In this document: positions 25,600 through 38,122 of the stretch, piece after piece
How the letters are laid out: each line of letters opens with the position of its first letter
How positions within the stretch are numbered: position 1 is the first letter of the stretch
Assembly: GCA_910574455.1 (NCBI GenBank)
Contig: CAJSYZ010000005.1
Span: 2,108,001-2,172,000, forward strand
From: Trichaptum fuscoviolaceum
Lineage: Eukaryota; Basidiomycota; Agaricomycetes; Hymenochaetales; Trichaptaceae
DNA length: 64,000 nucleotides
Direction of reading: 5' to 3'
Translations under genes and position numbers: made by a program
Notes under the pieces: model-generated
What the model was told of the DNA's origin: nothing
Seen by the model: the letters and a program-made list of their open reading frames with translations, nothing else
Databases searched by the model: none

Positions 25600-28500
25600 T
25601 TAGGAGCCACCAAAGAATCCTTTGAAAGAAGCGAGAGCGCCTCGCGGCTTAGTGGACTTGTTTCCTGCCCTCTTTTCCTTAGGAATGACAGACTGGTCAA
25701 CATCATCCGAGTCCGAATCAGAAGATGAATCCTCTTCATCGTCCTCTTCTCCTTTGAAGTCCGGTATCGCTGTACTTTTGAATGATTTCACTGGTGTGAG
25801 CAGAAAAGACGGTTGTGAGGTTGCAGGTGAAAAAAGGTTCTTCTGGTTTAGAATGTTTTGCAGGCTTCGGAAGGAGGAACTGAAAGAAGGTCTTGAAGCG
25901 ACGTCACGTTCAGTCATGACTGCCAATTTATCCTCGTCAGAATCCGACGCTGGTGATCCAGCCCGTTGCCCGCCTTTCGTATAAGTAGGAGGTGGCATGT
26001 CGGAAGGTGAAGCGCTAGTTCTGCCACTGGTAGCATCCAAAACAGCCTCGACTTCGGATAGAGATGTACTGACGCCTTTAGATCGGGGCGGAGGGTTAGA
26101 CGTGCGTCCACCCACGAGAGCAACATTGAGTGTTGACCCCATGGGCTTAAATGTCTTATTATCCTGCATTTCATGGACTTCATCCGCCTGTGCATTTGTC
26201 GCCACAGGAGCAGGAGGTTCAGCGAAGTGAGGCTCTTTCCGAGCGCGAGTCGACCTCCGAGACTTCACAGAAGGTGGCATCACGGGAGCGGAAACTTCAG
26301 CTTGTTTAGATTGTCCCCGTTTTCGCAACCTCGTACCGATCGGTAGATCTTCTCCTTTCCCTTCAGGCCGCTGCTCGGGTACCTTCCTAGGCTTTCTTAC
26401 AGCATTGATCGTAGTTGCCTTCGCTGGAGTATGACTTCTTGGGATCGAACTACTAAGGAGTTGATCAATGCGATCTTCACCTTCCGTTGTATCCCCCAAA
26501 ACAGAATCCGCTGTATTGCCAGAATCGATTTCGCTACTGGCAGGAACGAGAATTGTGGACTTTGAGGTATCAAGAGGATTGGGTAGCTTCCCATGGCGGT
26601 CCTTCATCCTCTTTATAGTGCCAGGGGTGCATGGAGCGAGTGTCGCGATAGGAGGGGGTGTAAAGGATCGCCCACTCACGTTGAGCAGACCATTAACGTA
26701 AGTCTGCGGCTCGTTCTCTGTAGCTCCGTCCTCGTTGTGGTCGATGGGCCTTACAAACTCCGAAGCTTCAGGATAAAGGAACACTAGATCCTCACTACCC
26801 TGATGGTCCTGTTCAGCAGAGATCACTTCCGCATCATGAACTGGAGACTGGTGCTCGCGTTCCTCAATCCTTTGTCGTTGCGACTGAGATGAATCGCTCC
26901 CAGAGTACACATTCTCAATTGGATCATTATCAATAGTGAGGCCAATAGGGTCCGGAGAACTTGAGTGACGCTGTGCTGATCGAGAACCAGTTTCTTCTGT
27001 GGATCTCGTAAATACTTGCGGATCATCAGAGTGTATTGAAGCAACATCCTGACTTCGACGACCTACGCAAGAAAGGAACGCGGAATAATCTTCAGCCATG
27101 GCTTGACTAAATGCATGACCGCCTATACCTTCAGAGACAACGCTTTCTCCCCTATCGTTTATAGCATTGAAGGAGAGATTTAGTTCAGACTCTGTAGCTG
27201 ACCGTTGAGAACCACAGAATAATGGACCTGCCTCGATCCCGTCAGGCTTCTTAAGGCTCGTAGAACCATAGCCGCTGTCCGTGTTGCTCTGTACCAAAGA
27301 ATCCTGATCAAGTGTGCTATCCCGTAATGGTTCAACTATCACCACCTCGTCGATACGTTCCTCTTCGATAGAAGTCACCTTAGCATCCGCTTTTTCAGGT
27401 CTTTCCTTCGCCACACCATACGCAACAGCTTCGTCGTCGTCATCATCGTCAACAGAAGGGGTCGAAGATGCTCTCCTGAAAATAGCAGAACTACGGCGTT
27501 TCTTCTTCTCCCGCTTCTCCCCTTCCTCTTCCTCTTCATCTGGCACAGACGAAGCTTTCTCCACTTCGCTATCATCGTCAGGGGAGGATATTATTTCTCT
27601 CCATGACCGTGGTGCATAAGGCTTCAAGAGACTCTCCAATAGTGACATCTCGGTTACGACTGGGATGGTTTTGTTGGGGGAAGGGCGAAATTTTCCGGCT
27701 GTCGGGGGTGGAGGTGGAGGTACTACACCACCGTCCGAGGAATCACTTCCATGTGATTCGTCCTCCTGTTCAGAGCTGCTGCCTTCGTCTCTGCTTTCAA
27801 CGAGTACTTCCGATAGGCTGGAACCAGAAGGAGCAAAAGGCAGCGTAGTCAACGAGGTTGATCGTTGCTCGTGTCTTGCAACAGACGTAGATAATGCTTT
27901 GGTCTTTTCTCTCGAAGATGTTTGAAAGGGACTGTTTCTTGAGGCTAGTTGCTCCTTGTTTGCCGCTGAATCAGATACATGTGGTTGCTCAACAGTATTC
28001 TGTACTGATATTTCCGCAGCAGCTGGAGCTGGATCTTGCTGGTCGGTCGTTTCTCTATCTGCTGACACCCTTTTCCCGATCTTTCCAACTTTTGCGACCT
28101 TAGGAGGTAATAATTCCGAGACAACCTCCTTTACTGATGAGGAAGAGGCTACGGATTTATCAGTGTCAGTGATATCTTTCTTCCGGTTTTTGCCTGCCTT
28201 TGCCTTTGCTTTCGCACCCACATATTTCTCTTTCCCATGAACGTCCTTTTCAGTGTCTCCTTGAGTGCCTGGAGTTGGTTGTTGATCCTTTGCTGGCGCC
28301 GCCGAAACAGACGTAGACGTAGACACTTGAGGTACCGGTTGCGATTGCGAAGTAGATGAAGGAGGTTGCGACCGGTTCTTTAGGATATCATTTATGATAT
28401 CATCTAGCGCGTCAACAGCAGCTGAAGAAATTCGCTTCTTTTTCCGCGGAGGTTCAGAAGATGGAGCTGTTCAATCTTTAAGAATGTCGTTAATCTTTGA

Positions 28501-30125
28501 GACGTGCGACGCACCATCTTCTTCGGGTACTTTTGGCACTAAGGGGGCACTTGTCGAAATCTTGCGCTTTTTTGTGCTACCAACGGGCTCCTCGACGGCG
28601 GACGTTGTATCAACCGAGAGGTCTAGCGGTGCCTTCCCAACCAATTTTTTTCTTTTCTTCGCTGGTTCCTTATACTTCGCTAAATTCTGTGGGGGTACCA
28701 TTGTTGATGAAGCTGGCTCCTGAGCATCAGAGTTGGGACGTGGTGAAGCGTTGTCTACTGAACTTGGAGTTTGTTCATGGTCAACCTGGGTCTTACTTCT
28801 CCTGGGTGCTCGTTTGATTTCTTTCTCAGAATCTCCTCCAGCAGCATCGGCAGTTCGCTTCTTTTCAGTTGGCGACAAAATGGTACTACTCTCCGCGCTC
28901 TTGGTCTTCTTCGACGCTTTTCTAGAAGGGGGGGCAACGATAGCTTCTGGTGGTGTACTGCTTGCTTGAATGATAGCTATTGGATCGGCAGCAGAAGTGG
29001 CTGAAGAGTCTGTAGGTTTTGCAATATCGCCTAGCTTCTTCTTCTTCTTGGGCTGAGGTTCAGAGGTTTGTAGTTGAGGTGCTGGTCCATTAGATAAGCT
29101 CTCTGATGCTTCTAGAGCTATTACCAGTAAAGAAAGGGAGCCAGCCCTTCATTAGTACACATATAAGCAATATGAAGTTTGAGAACAAACATTTATTTGA
29201 ACCTTCTGCGCCTTTCCGCTTCGACTTTGTCTTCACCTTAACTTGAGACTGATCTGACGGTACCTCGCCATCAGTAGATTTGCTCTTATTAGACATCGGA
29301 ACAGTATCTTCCGTTGCGCGGGTGGGCGAAGCGACAGAGAAGGCTCTCTTCTTTTTGGTCTTAGGTTCGTCGCTCTCTGCAGGAACCACGGGTTCGGATG
29401 ACTTAGAAGGCCCAGCCTCATCGACAACAGGAGTATTAACAGTTACTTTCTTCTTCTTTGCCTTAGGCTTCGGATCTTCGCCTGATATCAGAGTTGACGC
29501 CGTCGTTGCAACGGAGGTTGAGTTGGATGAGGGGTCAGCTGGAGAAGCATCCGCCGACTTGTGACTAGACTTCTTTTTTTTCTTCCCTTCAGTAGACGGG
29601 AAGTCTCTCGAAGAGGGTATAATCTATATTGAGGTATAGCACAAGCACATAGAGAGTAAATGGATTGTTAAAAAGCCGAGAGGTTGAAGGTTCTTACCTC
29701 AGGTTCGGAAGTAAATGCTACTGATCTCGACTGACCATTTACTCGTACTCTTACTTCTGCAGAGCCATTCGAGTACGCAAATGACCGAAAGGCGTCGAAG
29801 TCATCATCTACAGAGACAAAATCCATCAGAACAGTATTTGAGGTCGCTAGAACACGTCTTACAGACCATCCTCAAGATCTATCGTGCGCCCATTACGGCT
29901 CTGCACGAGCTCAAAGGGCGTCTTCTCGTCAAAGCCTAGCTTCTTTGCGACGCAAGATCTTAGAGAGCTCAGAGAGTTCTCTAAATTGTATGTTAGCTAT
30001 ACTCTACATAGTCCGTGAAATAAATGCGCACCCTTAAACAGCCTCTCAAACGTTTTGTGTGGTGCGGACACGGTTATACGCGGTGGGTCGTCCTCTCGTT
30101 TCCGTTTCTTTGAAACCTCCTCCAT
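25600..30125 (-). CDS. long disordered Lys/Ser-rich protein with small N-terminal globular domain
   Basis: ATG 30125 starts MEEVSKKRKREDDPPRITV. A short N-terminal domain follows over several exons: APHKTFERLFK, NSLSSLRSCVAKKLGFDEKT, FELVQSRNGRTIDLED, DDFDAFRSFAYSNGSAEVRV. The pattern (basic strand, long helix, RxGRxIDLEDDxDFxAF) resembles ubiquitin-like or PB1-like folds in many Agaricomycete hypothetical proteins. The rest, over 1200 residues, is low-complexity: KKKRK blocks, Ser/Glu/Asp runs, repeated KINDILKD and DDIINDILKN motifs, and a C-terminus ending FKGFFGGS. It is probably nuclear or nucleolar given the many Lys/Arg patches. An apparent in-frame TGA at 28473-28471 lies inside a 48-base intron (28514-28467) whose removal keeps frame. 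Function unknown; similarity to Srp40/Nopp140-type proteins is compositional only. Confidence 0.7.
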
Positions 30126-30366
30126 TTCCTAAGAAGCTCACTTAAGGTTGCGCCGTCGCTTCAGAATCGCTCAGAGAAAGAGTAAAGCTGGGGTAAGGCC
30201 TGGCAATGTCAGTTGAAAGGCATTAGATGTTTAGCGCTGGAAGATCTGACCTGATGTGACGATCTCACGCCTGCCAGTGGCACCCTCAAGTGCAAATAGA
30301 GCCAAATATGGCGGCAACACTGATCTGGACACGACCTTTACTACAGCACAAGCCCTTTGCGAAATA
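30126..30366. promoter_or_regulatory. short bidirectional promoter
   Basis: The 241 bases lie between two divergent start codons (30125 minus, 30367 plus), so both genes must be driven from here. No TATA box is obvious. Confidence 0.5.
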
Positions 30367-30734
30367 ATGGCCGGTCCTGCTGGTACGCAGCATTCTGGAT
30401 TTACATATCATTAGATACTAACAACTGAGCTCTCTGGAACAGGATCGGGTTTCCACCCACACTTGCCTGGTTTAAGATACCAGATCATTGCGAAGGGATT
30501 GGGTGCAACAATGTGGTTCTTCATATTTTACCGTGCAAGGTGCGTTTATCGATCCTTCAATTCCATGTGTCATAACTTATATGATCTTGCTGCTCGCAGG
30601 CAAGATGGGGCAAAGCTTCTGGTGCGTGGTTTGGCTGGCGCATGAACTGCTGTGGCTGATAATTTTTATAGGGCTTGAGCCATCCTTGGGAACACCACGG
30701 CCATCACGAAGCACACGAAGGAGATCACCACTAG
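30367..30734 (+). CDS. small mitochondrial-type membrane protein, probable complex I NDUFB2-like subunit
   Basis: Four small exons encode only about 67 residues. ATG 30367 gives MAGPAG; splicing adds SGFHPHLPGLRYQIIAKGLG, then ATMWFFIFYRAR, QDGAKLL and GLSHPWEHHGHHEAHEGDHH-stop (30732-30734). One hydrophobic helix (GATMWFFIFY) precedes RARQDG. The order (His-rich N-terminus, helix with MWF, then R-x-x-x-D and a short HPW tail) is like the accessory subunit NDUFB2 of respiratory complex I as found in fungi. The His-rich end is conspicuous. The frame and splice sites are consistent across all exons, which supports a real gene despite its size. The family assignment is by pattern only. Confidence 0.65.
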
Positions 30735-30980
30735 AGCTCTCTCGCATTGTTGTGAACAGATACATAACCTCTTTCTTATCTCAAACGACTTGATGCACAA
30801 ATTTGAAAGATCCGTTTGCTGAAGAATCAACTACATGGACAACTACTCTAAAACAATAGACAAAAGCGACTATAATAGATGCACAGCACGGTATTCCTCG
30901 CAGAATGTCTTTATCAAGAACTGCAAGATCGATGCGCCTATATTTGCGAAAGCTCGTCCAATCTATTTCCACGCGTTTTT

Positions 30981-33373
30981 TTACTTATCCAAGCCATGTA
31001 GCAAGTCGAAACTGTTTATAGTGCCACTATCTGGTGCCCATTCCATACTCATGCTTAGGGCCCGCAGCATATCGTTAGGCAGCGCCGAATTTGGTGCTGA
31101 TTCGGTGAGTCCAGCAACACTGTTCTCAAAAGGTGTGGACCATATAGACATAGTCGAGGCGCCTGAAGAAGATGCTGGAGGTGGAATATGAAGTGTACTG
31201 TACTCCATCTGCCCGAACATATCTATCTGCTGCCGTGAATTTGACGCTGTGTCCAGTGGAACACTGATGAGTGCTTGTGGAGACCTGGATCCCTGTAGAA
31301 CACGTAACACAAGTATGGCTTGTTGCACAATATCACCAGTATCCCTATCCTTGATCGACTCAAGAAGCTCTACAGCTGATTGTCGCTCCTTCTGCCACTC
31401 CTCTGCAAACAAACTCGTTGGCTCACGGCGTAGAGCAATTGAGAGTGTCACAGCTGCCTCGAATACGAGAAACGACTGGATGAAGTATGGCTGTTTGTTC
31501 CGCCAATTGTGAGCGTAGCTCGCCATTCTGCGTAGTGTGCGCAACAGGTCAATTGCAAGAGAGGCAAGTTTCCTACAGTCCAGGTCGAATTGGATACCTG
31601 TGAGAGACATTTGTGGTAGTTGTTGTAGTGGAGGAGGTTGTGCGTAAGGGAGGGAACGGTGAAACAACATGGTGCAAGCGAAGTAGAGCGCCGCCAGGCT
31701 GCACCTTTGCAAAGGCAATTGAGGGTAGGCATCGTCGAACGAAGTGTCTGGACGGCGAAAATCGAAGTAAGAAGGTAACCCACCCCTCCACGATTCGAAT
31801 TCAATATCAATATTCGCACTTCCGGCGTATAGCTCAGGGTGCATACATAGATACTATATAAATTGATCTTTTCCTTGAGTACACTCCATGCAGTGTGTAG
31901 TAGGAGTAAGCGTACCTTGCTCTTCGCCTCGCCGACTATGTCTATGAGTGTACATAAACAAGCTTGGTATATGACAGCCGTATCCGAACTCCCGTCCGGT
32001 CGCAATGGATCTTGCGAGATTTTCGGAGGCGGTACATCACGATCGCGGCCGCGAATCATTCCTGGTCTTCCTAATATAAATGATAGAAACCTAGAAAAGA
32101 AGTAAACGATTGACCCCGTATCAAGACTTCGAAGAAGAAACTTGCATGTCTTGTTGCGAGAGTAGAAGCCACGCCGACAGTCTGATACTTTTCTCGTCTT
32201 CGGTCATATCTTTCCACCTGTGCCATGCCGGATTCTTGTGTAGGCCAGCAGTCTGTGCATTGCGAATTGCCGTACCGACCATTTTCCATGCTTCGCTAAC
32301 TTGGCCCCTGTCGCACAAGTAGTTCGCGAGCAGTACGGTCGCGATACATCCCAATGCGGTGCCTTCAGTGATGGACACATGCATCCTCGGCACAGAAAAC
32401 GAGGCACAGAGCAGGTCTTCCGCGAGTCTCCTCCCCGTAAGGGAGCGCAGGAAGTACTTCCTGCTTTGTTCCTCATTCGTACACTCCGGCGAGTGTGCAA
32501 ATACAGAGAACAGAAGCGTTAGCCAGTTGACCTTTAGCCTATTTAACGAGGTGGAGTCAGCTTGGATGGCGTCCCACATACGGTTGTATACATTCATGAT
32601 GAGCTGCCGCGGAAGTCCAAATCGCCAGTTCTCGAACTGAAAGAATGCGGTGATGAGCAAGTCGGATTTTTCTTTCCCTGGTAGACTATGGGCGAGTTCG
32701 TGCAGTGAGTTTGAGAAGGAATCCGAGATCACTGAGGCATATTCTGTAACGGTAGAGAAAGGAAGACAAGCTGACTTATCGATCGGAATTTGCGTCGTGA
32801 CAGAGCGATCAATCTGGCATCGAATAAGAAGACAGTAGTCTGAGATTAGAGCGAGCCATACCTTATGCAAAGCGCAGACAATTGAACCCGTTCCCAAGAA
32901 ATCACCCTGTCTCGCTACAGACAGTTGTGCCAACGCAATCGCTGCCTCTTTCACCTCCTGATCCACGGAACCTATCCCGTTTAAAGAGCCAGGATGCTTC
33001 AGGATGTCCTGTTGAAGTGAAAGATCCAAAGGTGTTTCGATGGGCCCAGTAGTCAATGACTGTCTCGGCGCCTCTATAGTTGAGCTTTCGGTACTCGTTG
33101 CCCTCTGACCATTTGGAGGTCGAGCAGGTGATGGTCGAGCAAAAGGCTCGTTTTCCCAGCGACACAGGTGAGTGACACCTCGCTTTTCACAGAGACCGCA
33201 GGGCTGCTTCCTATCACATTTCTACCGGTTGAAGTGAGCATAACGCCTAACTGCGATCGCCGAAGCCAAACTTGAAATCATACCTGACGACGTCGAGTGC
33301 ATTCCACACAGCTAACCCTAAGTCTTCTCCGAGTTTTTTTCCTCGAGGAGACAGTAAATTGAGGCATCGACAT
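30981..33373 (-). CDS. Zn2Cys6 fungal transcription factor
   Basis: ATG 33373 starts MSMPQFTVSSRKKTRRRLRV. An intron (GTATGA...CGGTAG) splits the DNA-binding domain; joined it reads SCVECTRRRQ then KCDRKQPCGLCEKRG and VTHLCRW, a full C-x2-C-x6-C-x5-C-x2-C-x8-C binuclear zinc cluster. The remaining exons form the middle homology (Fungal_trans) domain: SVDQEVKEAAIALAQLSVAR, CLIRCQ-type helices, EGTALGCIATVLLANYLCDR, AWKMVGTAIRNAQTAGLHKN and a helical C-terminus with CSLAALYFACTMLFHRSL. The end is Ser/Pro-rich, with a stop at 30981. It is a nuclear regulator of unknown targets. It is divergent from the GH63 gene, so regulation of that neighbour is possible but only a guess. Confidence 0.88.
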
Positions 33374-33793
33374 TGTAGTCCGCCGTGGACGTCGTCTCGC
33401 GCAACAGTGTCACGGTCGAAGAGAGAAAGGCACAGTTCGTCGGGTAGTGTTTCCAGGCGTAGATAGCAGATAAGGTTATACTAGTACTGTAAGTACTTAA
33501 CTTGTAATTTAATACAGTAACACTCTCTCACAGTCCTAAATCGGGACATACGGAGGCAAAGGCACGTGTCAGATATGACGCCAGTGGATCCAAGATGGAA
33601 GTCGGAATGCCCGGTCGTCCACAGGCAGACGCGTCCATCTCTGGTCCGTCGCGATTCGGAGGGAGAACATTACAGGCCCTAAACCCTCCACCGCCCAGGT
33701 CCTTTCAATACCCCTCTTCGTCGCTCGCGGCATCGGCGACGACGTTCCAACATCGCCGCTCATCGTCTTGCCCGCCACTCAGATTGCTGCACG
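33374..33793. promoter_or_regulatory. shared promoter region (Zn2Cys6 factor / GH63)
   Basis: A 420-base gap between divergent starts. An open frame from 33595 crosses the GH63 ATG in another frame but has no domain, so it is treated as leader. Paired CGG/CCG triplets suited to Zn2Cys6 dimers occur here (for example near 33380-33400 and 33645-33665), without proof of use. Confidence 0.4.
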
Positions 33794-36700
33794 ATGAGTT
33801 CTGCAAAGAACATTCAGGCGAAGGTCTTTGGCAGCGGTCAGGATTCCGCCAACGGCAGTCAGTCTCCAGCAGCGAACATGTCGCCACCGTCAGACCCGCC
33901 GTCGTTGTCGATACAGATCCCCAAGCCTCCGCCACTTCATTTCAATAATCACAAGTCCAAAGATTCGAAGCCGCAGAGCGATGAACCTGTTCCGCCACGC
34001 AAAGCCACCAACGGGTTTGTAAGGCACAGCTCTTCTTATCGAGAAAGACTATTGCGAAAACTAGGTACACGGTACGACGGTGTTGAGCGACACCGCCTAG
34101 AACAAGACGAAAGGAAGGAGAGGCACTGGAAGCGATGGGGACCATACCTCAGCGAACGACAATGGGTGGGTTCAATAATTTTATTGAGTGGAGTTGAGTT
34201 TCATATAGGATGACTCTAGGCTACTGTACGAGAGGACTACTCTGCCAATGGTGATGCATGGAGTCACTTCCCCCACGCACATGCAAGGTCTCGCGCATAT
34301 AGGTGGGGTGAGGATGGGTTGGCTGGCCTATCAGACAATCATCAGCGTCTCTGCTTTTCGCTCGCTTTTTGGAATGGCGTGGATCCTATTCTTAAGGAAC
34401 GTCTCTTTGGTGTCACTGGCCACCAAGGAAATCATGGTGAAGATGTCAAGGAGTTATATTACTACCTTGACTCAACACCTACCCACTCTTACATGAAGTA
34501 CCTCTACAAATACCCTCAACGCCCATTCCCTTATGAGGAACTTGTAAACCAAAACGTCAGCCGAGGCCGTGATGTACCCGAGTTCGAAATTATGGACACT
34601 GGTATTTTCGATGATGATCGCTACTGGGATATTTTCGTTGAGGTAGGGCCGTGCTTTACTTTAACTTTGATTGGTTTTGCTGATTCATATATGGGTTCCA
34701 GTACGCTAAAGATGAAGACGAGCCGGACTCTGTGTATATTCGAGTTACTGCATATAATCGTGGACCCGAACCCGCTACTCTTCATATCTTGCCGCATCTT
34801 TGGTTCGTCAACACGTGGTCTTGGCCGCTTCCTCGTCCCGAAAAGCCGGTTCTTACTGGTAAGGGTGATACCACCATCACCGCCGTGCACCCGACTCTGG
34901 GTAAAACAAATCTTTTCTGTCTCCCGTCACCCCCTCCAATCGGACCGGATGATGAAGTGGAAGTTGAGGCTCCGGATGAGGACGACTCGATTTATCCAAC
35001 ATTGCTATTCACAGAGAATGAAACGAACTTCCAGCGCCTGTATGGCGGTCAGAATGAAAGCAAATATGCGAAGGACGCATTTCATGACTATGTGATTCCT
35101 GCCCACCGTCCCAAACCTAACGGAGAGGGATTCTTCGGTAGAATACATACGAACACAGCCCCGAGAGAAACCACCGACGACGCCGAAGAACAAGAATATG
35201 GTCCGCGCACTCCGTATGTTTGCGACGTGGAGGATTTTGTGAATCCAGAAAAGAAAGGGACGAAGAGTGCAGCTCACTATGTCTTCGAGGATGTTCCTGG
35301 CAAAGGAGGCTGTGCTGTCGTGCGTCTGAAATTAACTCCCAACAAGGCCAGCAAGGATGAGAGTTTGCAAGATGAAGGTCTCTTTGACGACACGATAGAG
35401 GAACGCCGTCAAGAAGCCGATGAATTCTACCATAACCTCGGAGGAAGCGGTATCTCTGATGATTTCAAACAAATCATGCGACAGGCGTTGGGCGGCATGC
35501 TATGGACAAAGCAGTACTATCAATTTATCCAGAAACAATGGATTGAAGGTGACCCTGCTCAACCTCCACCCCCTCCTGAGAGGAAATGGATTCGTAACAG
35601 AGTAAATCATTTCAACCTATTTGATATATGCGGGATATTGATTGCTCAATTTTTAGGATTGGCGCCACCTACATATCGCTGATATCCTTTCCATGCCAGA
35701 CAAGTGGGAATACCCATTTTTCGCCGCATGGGATACAGCATTCCATTGCATCCCATTGGCGATGGTTGATCCTGCGTTTGCGAAGCAGCAACTAAAGTTG
35801 CTAGTACGCGAATGGTATATGAAACCAGATGGCCAGATTCCGGCGTATGAATGGAATTTCAGTGATGTTAACCCCCCAGTACATGCTTGGGCTACATTTC
35901 GTGTGTTCAAGATCGAAAGGAAGCTGTTTGGGAAGGAGGATGTACAATTCTTAGAGAGCGTTTTCCAGAAACTCTTGTTGAATTTCACATGGTTAGTGGG
36001 CCAAAGTATGCTTGAAGTCATGTTGATCTGATTGTCGCGATGCAGGTGGGTTAATCGTAAAGATTCCGGTGGCAATAACGTATTTGAGGGCGGCTTTTTG
36101 GGTCTCGATAACATTGGAGCTTTCAATCGCTCTGAACCTCTCCCTACAGGTGGTGTTCTTCGACAGGCAGATGGAACCGCATGGATGGCCTTCTATTGCC
36201 TCAATATGTGCGTTAGGTATCATCTATGATTTGTCCTTGACTAATAGTCTTTAGGCTTAACATGGCTCTCGAATTAGCAAAGCACAACCCAGTTTACGAA
36301 GACATCGCATCAAAATTTTTTGAGCATTTCATTTTTATAGCAGATGCGATGACATTCAAGGGCGCTAATGATGAGGACATGTCTCTATGGAACGAAGAAG
36401 ACGGCTTTTACTACGATGCTATCTCATTTGGACCAGGCAACTCGATGCAGCTCCCTGTTCGAAGTTTGGTTGGGTTGATCCCGCTATATGCCACTCTCAC
36501 GCTCGAACCATCAGTTATAAACAAGTTCCCAGGTTTCAAGAAGCGGATGGAGTGGTTCATGGAGAATCGCTCTGAAGTATCGAAGCGCAACATCGCAAAC
36601 ATGAAACGTAAAGAACAATGATTGTATTTGGGCATCTTTTAAGAAGCTGATTCGAGTTTTTCTTTGACTTTCAACAACAGTTGGTGGAAAGGGTGACCGT

Positions 36701-37714
36701 CGCTTGCTTGCTTTAGCCAGCAAAGAGCGTTTGGTGCGAATCTTGGAGAAGATGCTGGACGAGAAGGAGTTCCTCAGTGATTTTGGAATTCGATCGTCAG
36801 TTCTCCCTCATTTTGATACCATTGTGTGGCAATAGCTGAGGGTTAAATTAGGCTATCAAAGATGCATAAAGATCATCCATGGGGTATGGACGTTCATGGT
36901 CAACGTTATGAAGTGAACTATTGGCCCGGTGATTCCCATTCGGGTATGTTCGGTGGCAACTCGAATTGGCGTGGGCCCATATGGGTATGTGATGCGCTCA
37001 ATGTTACTCATGGATGGAGGAGGCTCATATGTAACAAACTCATAGCTTGCTACGAATTTCCTTCTCATAGAGTCATTACAAAGGTTCTATCAGTATTACG
37101 GTACTGATCTCCAAGTGGAATGTCCAACAGGAAGTGGGGATTACATGCATCTCGGCGAGGTAGCGGAAGAGATTCAGCATCGCATCATTCACATTTTCGG
37201 AAGAGACGTGGAAGGCCGCAGGGCGGCTAATGGAAACTCCGATAAAGTTAACCGTGATCCATTCTTCAGGGACTATTTGCAGTTCTATGAGGTAGGTTTG
37301 ATCAGCCATGCATCTAAGTTGTCCGATATCGATCTCCGTTTCGCTAGTTCTTCCATGGCGATGACGGTCAAGGCCTAGGTGCCTCTCATCAAACTGGGTG
37401 GACGGGTTTGGTTGCTTTCCATGTTATGCAGAGTGGCGTAACGTGCCGCCTGCCTAGGACTCCCCGCAGTCAGTGTTGTTTCTTGATGAATTACCGCAAT
37501 GAATTCTCACAGCGTATTTCGTTGCAGCCCCTCGAAGCACAGCTAAACATTACTTCGATGTGAGTGACGCTGTTTGGCTTGCAACATCATTACTTTCTTT
37601 TAACATTGCCGCCACTAGGAACACATCGACTCAAGATCAGAGTATGGCGACGATTCCGTGATGCCTCAGACGCCATTCAGCGCCCTAGGCGATACATCCC
37701 CTGATGCTCTTTGA
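33794..37714 (+). CDS. GH63 family glycosidase, bacterial-like type without signal peptide
   Basis: ATG 33794 starts a Ser/Pro-rich, disordered leader of about 100 residues ([19 protein letters not shown]). Then come [80 protein letters not shown] and [18 protein letters not shown]. The C-terminal (alpha/alpha)6-barrel has [20 protein letters not shown], the probable acid in [77 protein letters not shown] and QTGWTGLVA, ending SPDAL-stop at 37714. The family hydrolyses alpha-glucosides or mannosylglycerate-type sugars. Eukaryotic processing glucosidase I carries an ER membrane anchor; here no signal or transmembrane segment is seen, so a cytosolic enzyme is more likely. About twelve introns. 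The true substrate is unknown. Confidence 0.87.
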
Positions 37715-38122
37715 TCGAAGTGTCGGAAAGATATGTAGATAATCAATTTGTACTATAATTGATGCACCCTGCTACTAGATGAGTAAGCTTCGACTTCGTT
37801 ATCCTTAGAAAAACATGTATTCTCCCCTTCGTACATCCTTTCATACAGATTCAAATTCATTTCATGTCGCTACACATAGTCAACATACATAGCTTTCTGT
37901 CACACCGCTCTCGCACGTACGATCACCAACACTATTTACATGTTATACATACACACACGATGATAAATAGATGTCATTATTCTGTTACTGCCAACCATGA
38001 AGCCCTAAAGCTTTCGTACCGAAAAAAAAGTGTCTGCTTGTGTAAATAACTATTGCTACACTACGAGTCTACATAAAGACAAAACCCAGATGACCCTTAC
38101 AACTACTAATCGTCAGACAAAT
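37715..38122. other. convergent 3' intergenic region
   Basis: AT-rich gap with a short CA run (about 37941-37956) between the GH63 gene (+) and a membrane-protein gene (-). No gene is visible. Confidence 0.5.

Noticed and set aside
28471..28473. In-frame TGA suggesting a pseudogene or stop-codon readthrough
   Set aside because: A good 48-base intron with donor, branch site and acceptor removes it and keeps frame.
33595..33948. 118-codon open frame overlapping the GH63 start
   Set aside because: It runs in another frame through the GH63 leader, which itself continues into verified exons.
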